Assembly: GCF_001884185.1 (NCBI RefSeq)
Contig: NZ_MAOE01000054.1
Location: 62,001 to 126,000 of the forward strand
DNA length: 64,000 nt
Source: Bacillus albus
GTDB lineage: Bacteria > Bacillota > Bacilli > Bacillales > Bacillaceae_G
Direction of reading: 5' to 3'
A program made the position numbers and the translations under genes. The notes under the pieces are model-generated. The model was not told the origin of the DNA and did no database searches. It saw only the letters and a list, made by a program, of their open reading frames with translations. Below, piece after piece: positions 43,749-52,630 of the stretch (the stretch's first letter is position 1; every line of letters starts with the position of its first letter).

Positions 43749-44027
43749 ATTAAAAACATCCTTTCAAATTTCCATACGTTAACTATAGCATACATCTTCT
43801 TGAGATTCAGTTTCGCTCCAGATTTGAACGTTTTTTAGTGGAATAACATCTGTTTGAAAGTGAATGATGGCAATAGAACATAATATGCACTATGATGAGA
43901 CTGTGAGAAATAGATATTGATTATGCGTATTGTTTTATTAGTTGCTTCTATATGAAATAGAAAAGTAAAGAACTTGTTATTTTAGTAGAATAAGAGTAGA
44001 CTTTGAAGTAGATGAATAATAAGCACA
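43749..44027. other. Gap between topB and the thi riboswitch, no gene seen
   Basis: AT-rich sequence without a supported reading frame. The promoters of topB (leftward) and of the thiM leader (rightward) must lie here, but neither shows a convincing -35/-10 pair. Confidence 0.4.
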
Positions 44028-44112
44028 TGGGAGTTTGTGGATGCAAACTGAGAGTATGACTATTCCGTCATTGACCATTTGAACCTGTTGGATAATGCCA
44101 GCGTAGGGAGAG
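44028..44112 (+). ncRNA. TPP riboswitch (thi box) of thiME
   Basis: CATGGGAGTTTGTGGATGC, CTGAGAG and the 3' core ACCTGTTGGATAATGCCAGC with GTAGGGA occur in the order of the TPP aptamer. The core has a shortened ACCTGTTGG where most have ACCTGATCTGG. A terminator follows at 44132. Confidence 0.9.
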
Positions 44113-44131
44113 TGTAAAAGCACATGTTCAG

Positions 44132-44161
44132 GCACTTTGCGTACGCGCAAAGTGCTTTTTT
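44132..44161 (+). terminator. Terminator of the thiM riboswitch
   Basis: GCACTTTGCG and CGCAAAGTGC pair around a 4-nt loop (TACG), followed by TTTTTT. It should form when TPP is bound. Confidence 0.9.
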
Positions 44162-44198
44162 GTGTATCTCCCATCACTATAGTTAGGAGATGAGAAGG

Positions 44199-45005
44199 AT
44201 GAATACGAAAGAAATTAGCAAAGTAGTGGATTTGGTGAGAGAATCTAATCCGCTCGTTCATAATATTACAAATGTTGTTGTAACAAATTTTACAGCTAAC
44301 GGTTTATTAGCATTAGGGGCATCGCCTGTAATGGCGTATGCAAAAGAAGAAGTAGCAGAAATGGCTAACATTGCTGGAGCGTTAGTATTAAATATGGGGA
44401 CACTTCGTCCTGACGAGGTAGAAGCGATGTTACTTGCTGGTAAGTCGGCTAATAGGAATGATGTACCGGTACTGTTTGATCCGGTTGGCGCAGGGGCAAC
44501 TTCGTATCGAACAGAAGTTGCGAGACATATTCCGGCTGAAATCGAATTAGCAATTATTCGCGGAAATGCAGCTGAAATAGCGAACGTTATTAATGAAAAA
44601 TGGGAAATTAAAGGGGTAGACGCTGGTGCTGGAAATGGTAATGTCGTAAGTATTGCAAAGCAGGCAGCCGATGAATTAAATACAGTTGCGGTAATTACTG
44701 GAAAAGAAGATGTTGTTACAGATGGAGAGCGAACGATTCTTATTCGAAATGGTCACCCTATTTTAACGAAGGTTACGGGAACTGGTTGTTTACTAACTTC
44801 TGTAATAGGAGCATTTGTAGCAGTAGAAAAGGATTATGTAAAGGCAGCAGTAGCGGCATTAACGTTTTATGGTGTAGCTGCGGAACTGGCAGCTGCTAAG
44901 ACAGTGGAACAGGGACCTGGTAGTTTCCAAATTGAATTTTTAAATCAGTTAGCAAATACAACTTCAGATGATATTGAGAAGTATGGGAAGATTGAGCTTC
45001 TATAA
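44199..45005 (+). CDS. thiM: Hydroxyethylthiazole kinase
   Basis: Phosphorylates the thiazole moiety of thiamine for salvage. Counted from ATG 44199 it has 268 residues, the usual length. The substrate pocket motif [20 protein letters not shown], given in part as [11 protein letters not shown], is near residue 19, and the ATP-site [13 protein letters not shown] near 193 has the conserved Cys. The ATG at 44190 directly abuts AGGAG, so 44199 is the better start. It is controlled by the upstream TPP riboswitch and followed by thiE after 21 nt. Confidence 0.96.
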   Translation: MNTKEISKVVDLVRESNPLVHNITNVVVTNFTANGLLALGASPVMAYAKEEVAEMANIAGALVLNMGTLRPDEVEAMLLAGKSANRNDVPVLFDPVGAGATSYRTEVARHIPAEIELAIIRGNAAEIANVINEKWEIKGVDAGAGNGNVVSIAKQAADELNTVAVITGKEDVVTDGERTILIRNGHPILTKVTGTGCLLTSVIGAFVAVEKDYVKAAVAALTFYGVAAELAAAKTVEQGPGSFQIEFLNQLANTTSDDIEKYGKIELL

Positions 45006-45026
45006 TAAGGAGAGGAGGGGAACTAG

Positions 45027-45686
<660 letters not shown>

Positions 45687-45692
45687 AAGAAG

Positions 45693-45726
45693 GCTATGTA
45701 GTATTAAAATGCTACATAGCTTTTTT
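45693..45726 (+). terminator. Terminator after thiE
   Basis: GCTATGTAG and CTACATAGC pair around a 10-nt loop and are followed by six T. Confidence 0.85.
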
Positions 45727-45756
45727 CGTATTAATCATTAGAAATAGGGGAATTTG

Positions 45757-45886
45757 ATGCCATTTATAGATGTATAGGTTGAAGCGGAAAGAGAATTTCC
45801 TGAAAGAATAGATAAAACGAGTTTTTGGAAAGCTTGTGCATAATGGAAGAATGGACAGCCAAAAGTATTTAAACAAACGTTTGATT
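45757..45886 (+). pseudogene. Possible decayed small gene after thiE
   Basis: AGGGG followed by ATG at 45757 opens MPFIDV, then an in-frame TAG. The same frame continues VEAEREFPERIDKTSFWKAC, a TAA, and WKNGQPKVFKQTFD before a final TAA. Two internal stops in an otherwise protein-like frame suggest a dead gene, though chance cannot be excluded. No family is recognised with confidence. Confidence 0.3.
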
Positions 45887-45887
45887 A
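45869..45887. repeat. 19-bp near-palindrome, copy 1 of 3
   Basis: TTAAACAAACGTTTGATTA. The centre CAAACGTTTG is a perfect palindrome. Identical copies lie at 59233-59251 and 59278-59296. Confidence 0.75.
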
Positions 45888-45930
45888 AAAAAGCACAAAC
45901 CCTTCAAAAATGTAGGTTTGTGCTTTTTCT
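45887..45930 (-). terminator. Terminator of the Dcu-family transporter gene
   Basis: AAAAGCACAAACC and GGTTTGTGCTTTT pair around a 13-nt loop. On the minus strand a T-run follows. Confidence 0.85.
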
Positions 45931-47244
45931 TTAAAACATAATTGATATTAAGAGCATTCCAATGCCGATAGAAGTGAATGTTGCGATTAGGCCTGGAATC
46001 ATAAAGCTATGATTTAAAACATATTTACCGATGCCAGTTGTACCAGTGCGATCAAAGTTAATGGCAGCAACGATTGTTCCGTAGTTTGGAATGAAGAAAT
46101 ATCCATTTACTGCAGGGAACATCGCGATTAGTAGTGCTGGTGGAATACCGAGTGATAATCCAAGTGGCATTAAAGCACGTACTGTTGCGGCTTGACTATA
46201 TAGTAAAATAGATAGAATGAATAATGCAATGGCAAATAACCATGGTGCACTTGTTACTAGGTGCTGAATTGATCCTTGAATCATATTTAAGTTTCCATTA
46301 AAGAAAGTATCTCCCATCCAAGCGATACCGAAAATAGCAACAACTGCTGTTGCTCCCGCTTTAAAGACGTTACCCGACACGATGCTTTCTACATTTGGTT
46401 TACAGAAAATAATAATAAGAGCTGCGATCGTTAACATAACCATTTCAATTGTGTTTGGCATGGAAAGACGAACTAACTTCCCGTCAACCATCCATCCTGG
46501 ACGAAGTGCTTCAAACGAACCGAGAAGTACAACAAGAAAAGTTGCTACTAAGAAAAGGATAACGGATAGTTTAGCGCCTTTTACACCAACAAATTCCTTC
46601 TTCTCTTCAATCTTAGGAATCATTCCTTCTTTTAATCGTTTTAAGTATTCAGGGTCTTCATTTAAGTCTTTCCCCATTTTACTAGCAACAAATGCAGCTA
46701 TCATACAAGCGATGAAAGTAGAAGGGATACTTACTTTTAAAATATCTAATAAGGTGATTTTATAGTCAGCTAACATTGCTAAAAGTGCAACTGTTGCAGC
46801 TGATATAGGACTAGCTGTAATTGCTTGTTGGGAAGCAATTACGGCAATTGACATTGGTCGTTCTGGTCTAATTCCAGATTCGCGAGAGACTTCTGCGATA
46901 ACAGGAAGTACAGAATAAGCAACGTGACCAGTTCCTGCACAAAGTGTAAATAAATAAGTAACAATTGGAGCAAAGAATGTAATGCGTTTTGGATTTTTTC
47001 GTAATGCTTTCTCGGCCAAATGAACAAGGTAGTCCATTCCTCCAGCGGCTTGGAGTGCACCAGCAGCTGTAATTACTGCTAAAATCATAAGCATGACATC
47101 AATAGGAGGAGCTGTAGGTTGTAAGTGGAAGACGAAAACAAGTATTGCCATACCAACGCCACCCATTACTCCTAGACCAACTCCGCCTAGACGTGCGCCA
47201 ATAAAAATGCAGAGTAGTAACGTAAGAAATTGTAGCCAAAACAT
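45931..47244 (-). CDS. Anaerobic C4-dicarboxylate transporter (Dcu family)
   Basis: Membrane transporter of 437 residues with about 10-12 helices, of the DcuA/DcuB family that exchanges or takes up fumarate, malate, succinate or aspartate. Family stretches include GARLGGVGLGVMGGVG near residue 16, CAGTGHVAYSVLPVI and ASQQAITASPISAATVA. It is monocistronic. A 13-bp perfect inverted repeat lies 87-122 bp upstream of its start. Substrate direction cannot be inferred. GGAGGT precedes the ATG at 47244. Confidence 0.9.
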   Translation of the reverse strand: MFWLQFLTLLLCIFIGARLGGVGLGVMGGVGMAILVFVFHLQPTAPPIDVMLMILAVITAAGALQAAGGMDYLVHLAEKALRKNPKRITFFAPIVTYLFTLCAGTGHVAYSVLPVIAEVSRESGIRPERPMSIAVIASQQAITASPISAATVALLAMLADYKITLLDILKVSIPSTFIACMIAAFVASKMGKDLNEDPEYLKRLKEGMIPKIEEKKEFVGVKGAKLSVILFLVATFLVVLLGSFEALRPGWMVDGKLVRLSMPNTIEMVMLTIAALIIIFCKPNVESIVSGNVFKAGATAVVAIFGIAWMGDTFFNGNLNMIQGSIQHLVTSAPWLFAIALFILSILLYSQAATVRALMPLGLSLGIPPALLIAMFPAVNGYFFIPNYGTIVAAINFDRTGTTGIGKYVLNHSFMIPGLIATFTSIGIGMLLISIMF

Positions 47245-47330
47245 GATAAACTACCTCCGAAATTCATTAGTTAAGATATATTCGAATAATTTAATTTAAA
47301 AGAAAATTAAATTAAATACTCAAAACAATC

Positions 47331-47366
47331 CTTGTGTTATATACATTTTTTATTATATAACACAAG
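47331..47366. promoter_or_regulatory. 13-bp inverted repeat upstream of the Dcu transporter
   Basis: CTTGTGTTATATA (47331-47343) and TATATAACACAAG (47354-47366) are perfect inverted copies 10 nt apart. The outer TTGTG/CACAA halves resemble Rex or CRP-type half-sites but lie too far apart for one standard site. Confidence 0.45.
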
Positions 47367-47524
47367 AAATGTAACATTCACGTACTTTGTTAAATTATTT
47401 TGAAAAAATAATACATCCAAATTTTACATTTGTATCTCTAAATAGGTGGACATTTTAATTTTTATGTTGTAATCTTTGATAGAGAATAATGTAATTCTCA
47501 TAGAACTCCCATATCGTTCAACTC

Positions 47525-47612
47525 GTTCAGCGAGAAAGGCAAACTGATGGAAACATTAGGACGCAAAACTACAGGAGCTAAGGCCGAAAGGCTACGCTAG
47601 CCAGTTACCGGA
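47525..47612 (+). ncRNA. c-di-GMP-I (GEMM) riboswitch
   Basis: GAAAGGCAAACTGATGGAAAC, given in part as GGCAAACTGATGGAAAC, then AGGACGCAAAACTACAGG, AGCTAAGGCCGAAAGGCTAC and GCCAGTTACCGGA follow the GEMM-I order: GGCAAA, GACGCAAA, GCTAAGG with tetraloop, and the closing ACCG. A terminator follows, and the next gene is a chemoreceptor, a typical target. Confidence 0.92.
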
Positions 47613-47629
47613 CGGATAGGGTTGGTCTT

Positions 47630-47660
47630 GACCAATGCTTTTTCATTGGTCTTTTTTTAT
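47630..47660 (+). terminator. Expression-platform terminator of the c-di-GMP riboswitch
   Basis: GACCAATG and CATTGGTC pair around CTTTTT and end in seven T. Confidence 0.9.
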
Positions 47661-47753
47661 TTACAAACAAATGAGAAACCTTATCAGTTGTTGATAAGGT
47701 TTCTATTTTAATAGTTTTCCTTTATATTAAGTTAATTAAGAAAGGTGATGTTG

Positions 47754-49493
47754 ATGAAAAAATATTGGCACAAGCTATCATTTCTTCAAAAGAATGTATT
47801 GTTAACTGTGTTAGTTATTTTGACGCTTGTTGGTACCATGGGAGCGTTAAGTTTTAACATGTTTCAAAATAGCATGATGTCTATATTTGAAAGGCATTCT
47901 TTTGAAACAGGAGATACGGTATTACATAAATTAGACGAAGAAATAGTGAGAGATGTTACAAAAGACCCAGTGGCACAAAGAGAAAAGAGAGAGAAGTTAA
48001 CAGAGAAATTAGATGAAGCAACGGAAGAATTGAATAGTGTTGGACAAACGTATATTGTTGGAGCAAAAAAAAATGAAAAAGGTGAGTTACTAATCGTCGA
48101 CTTGTCTACAGATTTAGCAAATGTTGTTGAAGTAAGGCCGGGAGAATATTATAAACAACCAGATCTTTGGATGGAAGCATACGATAAGGTAATGAGCACG
48201 AAGAAAGCAAACATGACAGTAGTATATGAAGATCTATTAGGAACATGGGTAACGATATTAGAGCCAATTAAAGATGGAGAAGGAAATATTGTGGCAATTG
48301 TTGCAGCCGATGTAGATGCCTCTATTGTTCCTAGTACAAAAGAAAAGTTCATTATACAAGGTTTAATGTTTATTTGTATTTCTGTTTTAATTGCAACTGT
48401 TATTCAATTCTTAATTGTACGTAATGCACTTGCTCCATTGCGAGATTTACGTGAAGGATTGCGCAGAGTTGGTGAAGGTGATTTAAATATTAAATTAGAG
48501 GAAAGATCAGATGATATTGGTATTATTAATTCTTATTTTAATAATACCATCGAGAAGTTTAAAGGAATTATAGATAAAGTGAAGCAGACAGCAGAACAGG
48601 TTTCCTCATCTTCACAAGAATTGTCAGTGAGTACGAAAGAGAATAGTATGGCAGTTCAAGAAATCGTAAGTTCTATGGTTGAGTTAAGAGCTGGCGCTCA
48701 GTTACAAGAAACTTCAGTACCACAGTATTTAGGTATTGTATATGAAGTGGAAGATAAGATGGAAGAGATAACGAATGCGGCAAAACAAATGGAGAAAGTG
48801 TCTGAAGGTATAGAGCATCATTCAGTTAAAGGAAACGGTGTTACTAAACAGGTAATTAATCAAATGAATATAATACAAAATGCAGTACAAGATTTATCTT
48901 CTATCATTTATTCTTTGGAAGTAAGATCAAAAGAAATTAGTGATATTGTAACTGTAATTACAAGTATTTCAAATCAAACTAATTCGCTAGCTTTACACGC
49001 TACCATTGAAGCTTCACGTGCTGAGGAAACTGGAGAGGGATTTGCCGTTGTTGTTGCTGAAGTGCGTAAATTAGCAGAGCAGACGGAAGCATCAGCAAAA
49101 GATATAGCAAATTTAATAGGAGAAACACAAGCTGGTACGGAAGAAGCTGTTGTTTCAATGCGAAAAGCTTCAAAAGAAGTAGAATCTGGGATGAAACTTG
49201 TTGAAATGAATGGTGCTTTCTTTAAGGAAATTTCAAAATCAGCACAATCTGTTACAAATCAAGTTAGAGTTGTTTCTAGAAATTCAAGTGATATATTGCA
49301 AAATAGCCAAAATATTGTTCGTGTTGTAAATGAACTATCACTTATCGCAAATACGTATACAAATAGTAGTAGTAATGTTGAAGAAAGTATGAAAGAACAG
49401 GAAATGTCTGTACAAGATATTGCTGAATTAGCCAGTTCTTTAAGCTGGCTTTCACAGGAGTTACAAGAGTTAATTGGGGAGTTCAAAAGTTAA
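47754..49493 (+). CDS. Methyl-accepting chemotaxis protein under c-di-GMP control
   Basis: Chemoreceptor of about 579 residues: a membrane helix at 13-33, an extracellular region of about 165 residues (probably Cache-type), a second helix near 200-220, HAMP, and a signalling domain. The signalling tip reads ISNQTNSLALHATIEASRAE and TGEGFAVVVAEVRKLAEQT. Most receptors have [15 protein letters not shown] and GRGFAVVA, so several strongly conserved tip residues differ. GTG 47745 and ATG 47748 overlap AAAGGTG; ATG 47754 is best spaced. The c-di-GMP riboswitch upstream links its expression to the motile/sessile state. Confidence 0.9.
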   Translation: MKKYWHKLSFLQKNVLLTVLVILTLVGTMGALSFNMFQNSMMSIFERHSFETGDTVLHKLDEEIVRDVTKDPVAQREKREKLTEKLDEATEELNSVGQTYIVGAKKNEKGELLIVDLSTDLANVVEVRPGEYYKQPDLWMEAYDKVMSTKKANMTVVYEDLLGTWVTILEPIKDGEGNIVAIVAADVDASIVPSTKEKFIIQGLMFICISVLIATVIQFLIVRNALAPLRDLREGLRRVGEGDLNIKLEERSDDIGIINSYFNNTIEKFKGIIDKVKQTAEQVSSSSQELSVSTKENSMAVQEIVSSMVELRAGAQLQETSVPQYLGIVYEVEDKMEEITNAAKQMEKVSEGIEHHSVKGNGVTKQVINQMNIIQNAVQDLSSIIYSLEVRSKEISDIVTVITSISNQTNSLALHATIEASRAEETGEGFAVVVAEVRKLAEQTEASAKDIANLIGETQAGTEEAVVSMRKASKEVESGMKLVEMNGAFFKEISKSAQSVTNQVRVVSRNSSDILQNSQNIVRVVNELSLIANTYTNSSSNVEESMKEQEMSVQDIAELASSLSWLSQELQELIGEFKS

Positions 49494-49518
49494 ATGAAAT
49501 GATTATACATGCTTTTGT

Positions 49519-49547
49519 TTGTTCAATAAAATAAATCATGCTACAAT
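49519..49547 (+). promoter_or_regulatory. Promoter of the thiamine-precursor importer
   Basis: TTGTTC (49519-49524), a 17-bp spacer and TACAAT (49542-49547). Its start falls just before the TPP aptamer. Confidence 0.6.
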
Positions 49548-49559
49548 GAAAACGAATTA

Positions 49560-49645
49560 AGGACCGGGGAGCCAATTGGCTGAGAGGATGTAAGCAAACA
49601 TCGACCCTCAACCTGATCTGGATAATGCCAGCGTAGGGAGTTACT
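49560..49645 (+). ncRNA. TPP riboswitch of the thiXYZ operon
   Basis: GGACCGGGGAGCC, GGCTGAGAGGATG and ACCCTCAACCTGATCTGGAT followed by AATGCCAGCGTAGGGAG give a textbook TPP aptamer. A terminator follows at 49688. Confidence 0.97.
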
Positions 49646-49687
49646 TAAAGTGATGTAGCATATGTTATTCTATAATAACTTGCATAC

Positions 49688-49722
49688 AAGGCTTTCCTAC
49701 GTAGTAGGAAAGCCTTTTCTTG
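49688..49722 (+). terminator. Terminator of the thiXYZ riboswitch
   Basis: AAGGCTTTCCTAC and GTAGGAAAGCCTT form a 13-bp stem with a 3-nt loop, followed by TTCTTGTTTT. Confidence 0.9.
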
Positions 49723-49756
49723 TTTTAAAATTTAATTTCATAAGGGGGATTTTACT

Positions 49757-50077
49757 ATGTCACAACAAGTTACAATGTCATTTTCAGTAGTACCACAAGC
49801 AAAAACAAAAGATGTATATTCTGTTGTTGATAAGGCAATTGAAGTTGTGCAACAATCGGGAGTTCGTTATGAAGTAGGGGCAATGGAAACAACGCTGGAA
49901 GGAGAATTAGATGTACTTCTTGATGTCGTTAAACGTGCACAACAAGCTTGTGTGGATGCTGGAGCTGAAGAAGTGATTACTTCTATTAAAATCCACTATC
50001 GTCCAAGCACTGGTGTAACGATAGATGAAAAAGTTTGGAAGTACCGTGATGAATATGCAAAACCAGAAGCAATCTAA
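49757..50077 (+). CDS. Thiamine-binding-type protein (MTH1187/YkoF family)
   Basis: Small cytoplasmic protein of 106 residues of the UPF0045/YkoF-like ferredoxin-fold family that binds thiamine or HMP. Signature stretches are VTMSFSVVPQ, YEVGAMETTLEGELD near residue 38, and ITSIKIHYRPS near 75. It is the first gene behind the TPP riboswitch, and its 3' end overlaps the permease start by 29 nt. A role as intracellular binding partner of the importer is inferred from that layout. Confidence 0.85.
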   Translation: MSQQVTMSFSVVPQAKTKDVYSVVDKAIEVVQQSGVRYEVGAMETTLEGELDVLLDVVKRAQQACVDAGAEEVITSIKIHYRPSTGVTIDEKVWKYRDEYAKPEAI

Positions 50078-50822
50078 AATAATTACAACAATTTGGCTTA
50101 TCCTTCTCATTGCGATATGGGAAGGATCTGTTTCATTATTTAAAATCGAACCGTGGATTTTACCGAAGCCTTCTGCCATTGTTCAAGAATTAATTGGAAT
50201 GAAAGATTTACTATTACCGAATACGATGCAAACACTGCAAGAGGTTATAATTGGACTGTTCTTTGCGATTTTAATTGGGACAAGCATTGCAATTCTTATG
50301 GACGTTATCCCTTTATTTCGTATTTTAATAAATCCGTTGCTTGTTATTTCGCAAACGATTCCAATCGTTGTACTTGCACCGTTATTTATTATTTGGTTTG
50401 GATATGGAATGCTACCGAAAGTAATGGTAGTCATACTCGTTTGTTTCTTCCCGATTGCGCTTAGCATTTTAGAAGGTTTTCAAACGGTAGATAAAAATAT
50501 GTTGAAGTTGTTGCAAACGATGAAGGCAACGAAATGGCAAGTTTACCAGAAAGTAAAGTTTCCAGCAGTGCTTCCATATTTTTTCTCAGGTTTAAAAATT
50601 GCAGTTACATATAGCGTAATGGGAGCGATTATTGGAGAATGGCTCGGTGCCAGTGAAGGATTAGGAGTTATGCTTACAAGGGCTACGAAATCCTTTTTAA
50701 CAGCCCGAGTATTTGGTGTTGCAGCGATTATTGTAATGGTGACATTATGTCTGTATTTTATCGTAGAGTTTATGGCAAGAATAACAGCACCATGGATATA
50801 TAGAAAGGACGGCAGAAAATGA
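50049..50822 (+). CDS. thiX: Thiamine-precursor ABC transporter permease
   Basis: Permease of 257 residues in the SsuC/TauC/ThiX family, about six membrane helices. The ATPase-coupling loop reads MKATKWQVYQKVKFPAVLPY. With the THI5-like binding protein and ATPase it forms ThiXYZ, which in Bacillus halodurans imports formylaminopyrimidine derived from degraded thiamine. The ORF is open from 50025, but ATG 50049 has GGAAG at 7 nt. Stop and start of the next gene overlap (ATGA). Confidence 0.88.
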   Translation: MNMQNQKQSKIITTIWLILLIAIWEGSVSLFKIEPWILPKPSAIVQELIGMKDLLLPNTMQTLQEVIIGLFFAILIGTSIAILMDVIPLFRILINPLLVISQTIPIVVLAPLFIIWFGYGMLPKVMVVILVCFFPIALSILEGFQTVDKNMLKLLQTMKATKWQVYQKVKFPAVLPYFFSGLKIAVTYSVMGAIIGEWLGASEGLGVMLTRATKSFLTARVFGVAAIIVMVTLCLYFIVEFMARITAPWIYRKDGRK

Positions 50823-51817
50823 AAAAAGGTTTAAAAGTTATGCTAGCTGCCTTATTAGCAGTAGGTGTGGCTGGATGTAATCCGGCGAAGAAAGAAGAAA
50901 GTGCAAGTAAAGATCAAAAGGTAAAAGTCGTATTAGATTGGTTTCCAAATACGAATCATACCGGCTTATATGTAGCGCAAGCGAAAGATTATTATAAAAA
51001 GCAAGGCTTAGATGTAGAAATTATTCAGCCTGGTGATAATGTGACAGCGGAGCAAATGATAGCTTCAGGAAAAGCTGACTTCGCCATAAGCGCACAAGAA
51101 AATGTAACGTTGGCTCGTGTGGAAGGTATTCCTGTTGTATCTGTAGGGGCGATTATTCAGCATAACACTTCAGCTTTTGCATCGCTTAAGAAAGATAATA
51201 TGACGTCACCGAAAGATTTTGAAGGGAAACGTTACGGTGGCTGGGGAGGACCAGCGGAAGAAGCGACATTAAAGACAATTATGGATAAGCACCAAGCTGA
51301 TTTTAATAAAGTTGAAAAAATCATTTTAGGACAAACAGATTTCTTTAAATCAATTGGTCGTGATGCAGATTTTGAATGGATTTATTATGGATGGGATGGA
51401 ATTGAAGCGAAGCGCCAAGGAAAAGAGTTAAATACGATTATGGTGAAAGACTTAGATCCAGCGCTTGATTTCTATAGTCCTGTTATGATTACGAGTGAAA
51501 AACATACGAAGCAAGATAAAGACTTTGTGAAAAAGTTTATGAGTGCAACGACAGAGGGTTATAATTTCGCAATTAAAGAGCCGAAAGAAGCTGCTGATAT
51601 TTTAATTAAAGCTGTTCCAGATGTAAATAAAGATTTAGTACAAGAAAGTCAAAAATGGTTAAGTACGAAGTATCAAGATGATGCAAAAGCGTGGGGAGTA
51701 CAGAAGGAAGAAGTTTGGACGAATTACATGAATTTCTTATATGATAACAAAGTTATTAAGAAGAAAATTGATGTGAAAGATGCCTTTACAAATGAGTTCC
51801 TTCCAAGTGAAAAATGA
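50819..51817 (+). CDS. thiY: Thiamine-precursor ABC transporter binding lipoprotein
   Basis: NMT1/THI5-like solute-binding protein of 332 residues. Lipobox VAGCNP puts the lipidated cysteine near residue 20. VVLDWFPNTNHTGLYVAQAK at residues 37-56 is the family signature for pyrimidine-precursor binding, and GGWGGPAEEATLK lies near 141. It binds formylaminopyrimidine or a related HMP precursor. It overlaps both neighbours by 4 nt, so the ThiXYZ subunits are co-translated. Confidence 0.92.
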   Translation: MKKGLKVMLAALLAVGVAGCNPAKKEESASKDQKVKVVLDWFPNTNHTGLYVAQAKDYYKKQGLDVEIIQPGDNVTAEQMIASGKADFAISAQENVTLARVEGIPVVSVGAIIQHNTSAFASLKKDNMTSPKDFEGKRYGGWGGPAEEATLKTIMDKHQADFNKVEKIILGQTDFFKSIGRDADFEWIYYGWDGIEAKRQGKELNTIMVKDLDPALDFYSPVMITSEKHTKQDKDFVKKFMSATTEGYNFAIKEPKEAADILIKAVPDVNKDLVQESQKWLSTKYQDDAKAWGVQKEEVWTNYMNFLYDNKVIKKKIDVKDAFTNEFLPSEK

Positions 51818-52563
51818 GTGGATTACAAATAAAAGATATTGTGAAATCTTTCGATGGAAAGAATGTATTAGCAAATATTAGTGCTTCTATAAGAGAGGGG
51901 GAGTTCGTTTCCTTTGTAGGACCAAGTGGTTGCGGGAAGAGCACACTATTAAATATGATCGCAAATGTTGAGAATCCAACAAGTGGAAGTGTAACGTATA
52001 ACGATAAGCAAATGCAAGAGCAAGATGTCGTAAGTTATATGCCGCAACAGGATTTATTACTACCGTGGCGATCAGCTTTGCAAAATATCGTTCTTCCGTT
52101 AGAAATTGAAGGAAAGCCGAAAAAACAAAGGCTGACAGAAGGAATGGAAGCATTAAAGCAGTTTGAACTAGATGAATATGCAGAACATTATCCAGATGAA
52201 TTGTCTGGTGGTATGCGTCAAAGAATTAGTTTTCTGCGCACATATTTATGTGAAAAGCCAATTATGTTACTTGATGAGCCTTTTGGTAAATTAGATGCTT
52301 TTACAAAAATGGAAGTACATAGCTGGCTTTTAAACTCTTGGCACCAAGAGAAGCAAACAATCGTTATGGTTACACACGACTTAGATGAGGCAATCTTGCT
52401 TTCGGATCGCGTATTTATTTTATCTCAAAGACCAGCATCAATAATTGGTGAGGTACAAGTGAAATTACCTAGGCCGAGAACGATGGATATGTTAACATCA
52501 ATTGAGTTAAAGAAGGATAAGGAAGAAATTCTGAGAGTATTAGCTCCTTATATGAAAAAATAG
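51814..52563 (+). CDS. thiZ: Thiamine-precursor ABC transporter ATPase
   Basis: SsuB/TauB-type ATPase of 249 residues. Walker A GPSGCGKST near residue 36, a Q-loop in MPQQDLLLPW, signature LSGGMRQRISFLR, Walker B IMLLDEPFGKLDA and switch His in VTHDLDEA are all intact. It energises the ThiX channel. It is the last gene of the TPP-controlled operon, closed by a strong terminator. Confidence 0.93.
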   Translation: MSGLQIKDIVKSFDGKNVLANISASIREGEFVSFVGPSGCGKSTLLNMIANVENPTSGSVTYNDKQMQEQDVVSYMPQQDLLLPWRSALQNIVLPLEIEGKPKKQRLTEGMEALKQFELDEYAEHYPDELSGGMRQRISFLRTYLCEKPIMLLDEPFGKLDAFTKMEVHSWLLNSWHQEKQTIVMVTHDLDEAILLSDRVFILSQRPASIIGEVQVKLPRPRTMDMLTSIELKKDKEEILRVLAPYMKK

Positions 52564-52564
52564 A

Positions 52565-52614
52565 AAAAGCCTTTTAACAGTTTTTAGTATAATTACTGTT
52601 AAAAGGCTTTTTTT
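52565..52614 (+). terminator. Terminator of the thiXYZ operon
   Basis: AAAGCCTTTTAACAG and CTGTTAAAAGGCTTT form a 15-bp stem around a T-rich loop, followed by a T-run. Confidence 0.9.
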
Positions 52615-52630
52615 ATACAGGGGGAGAAAG

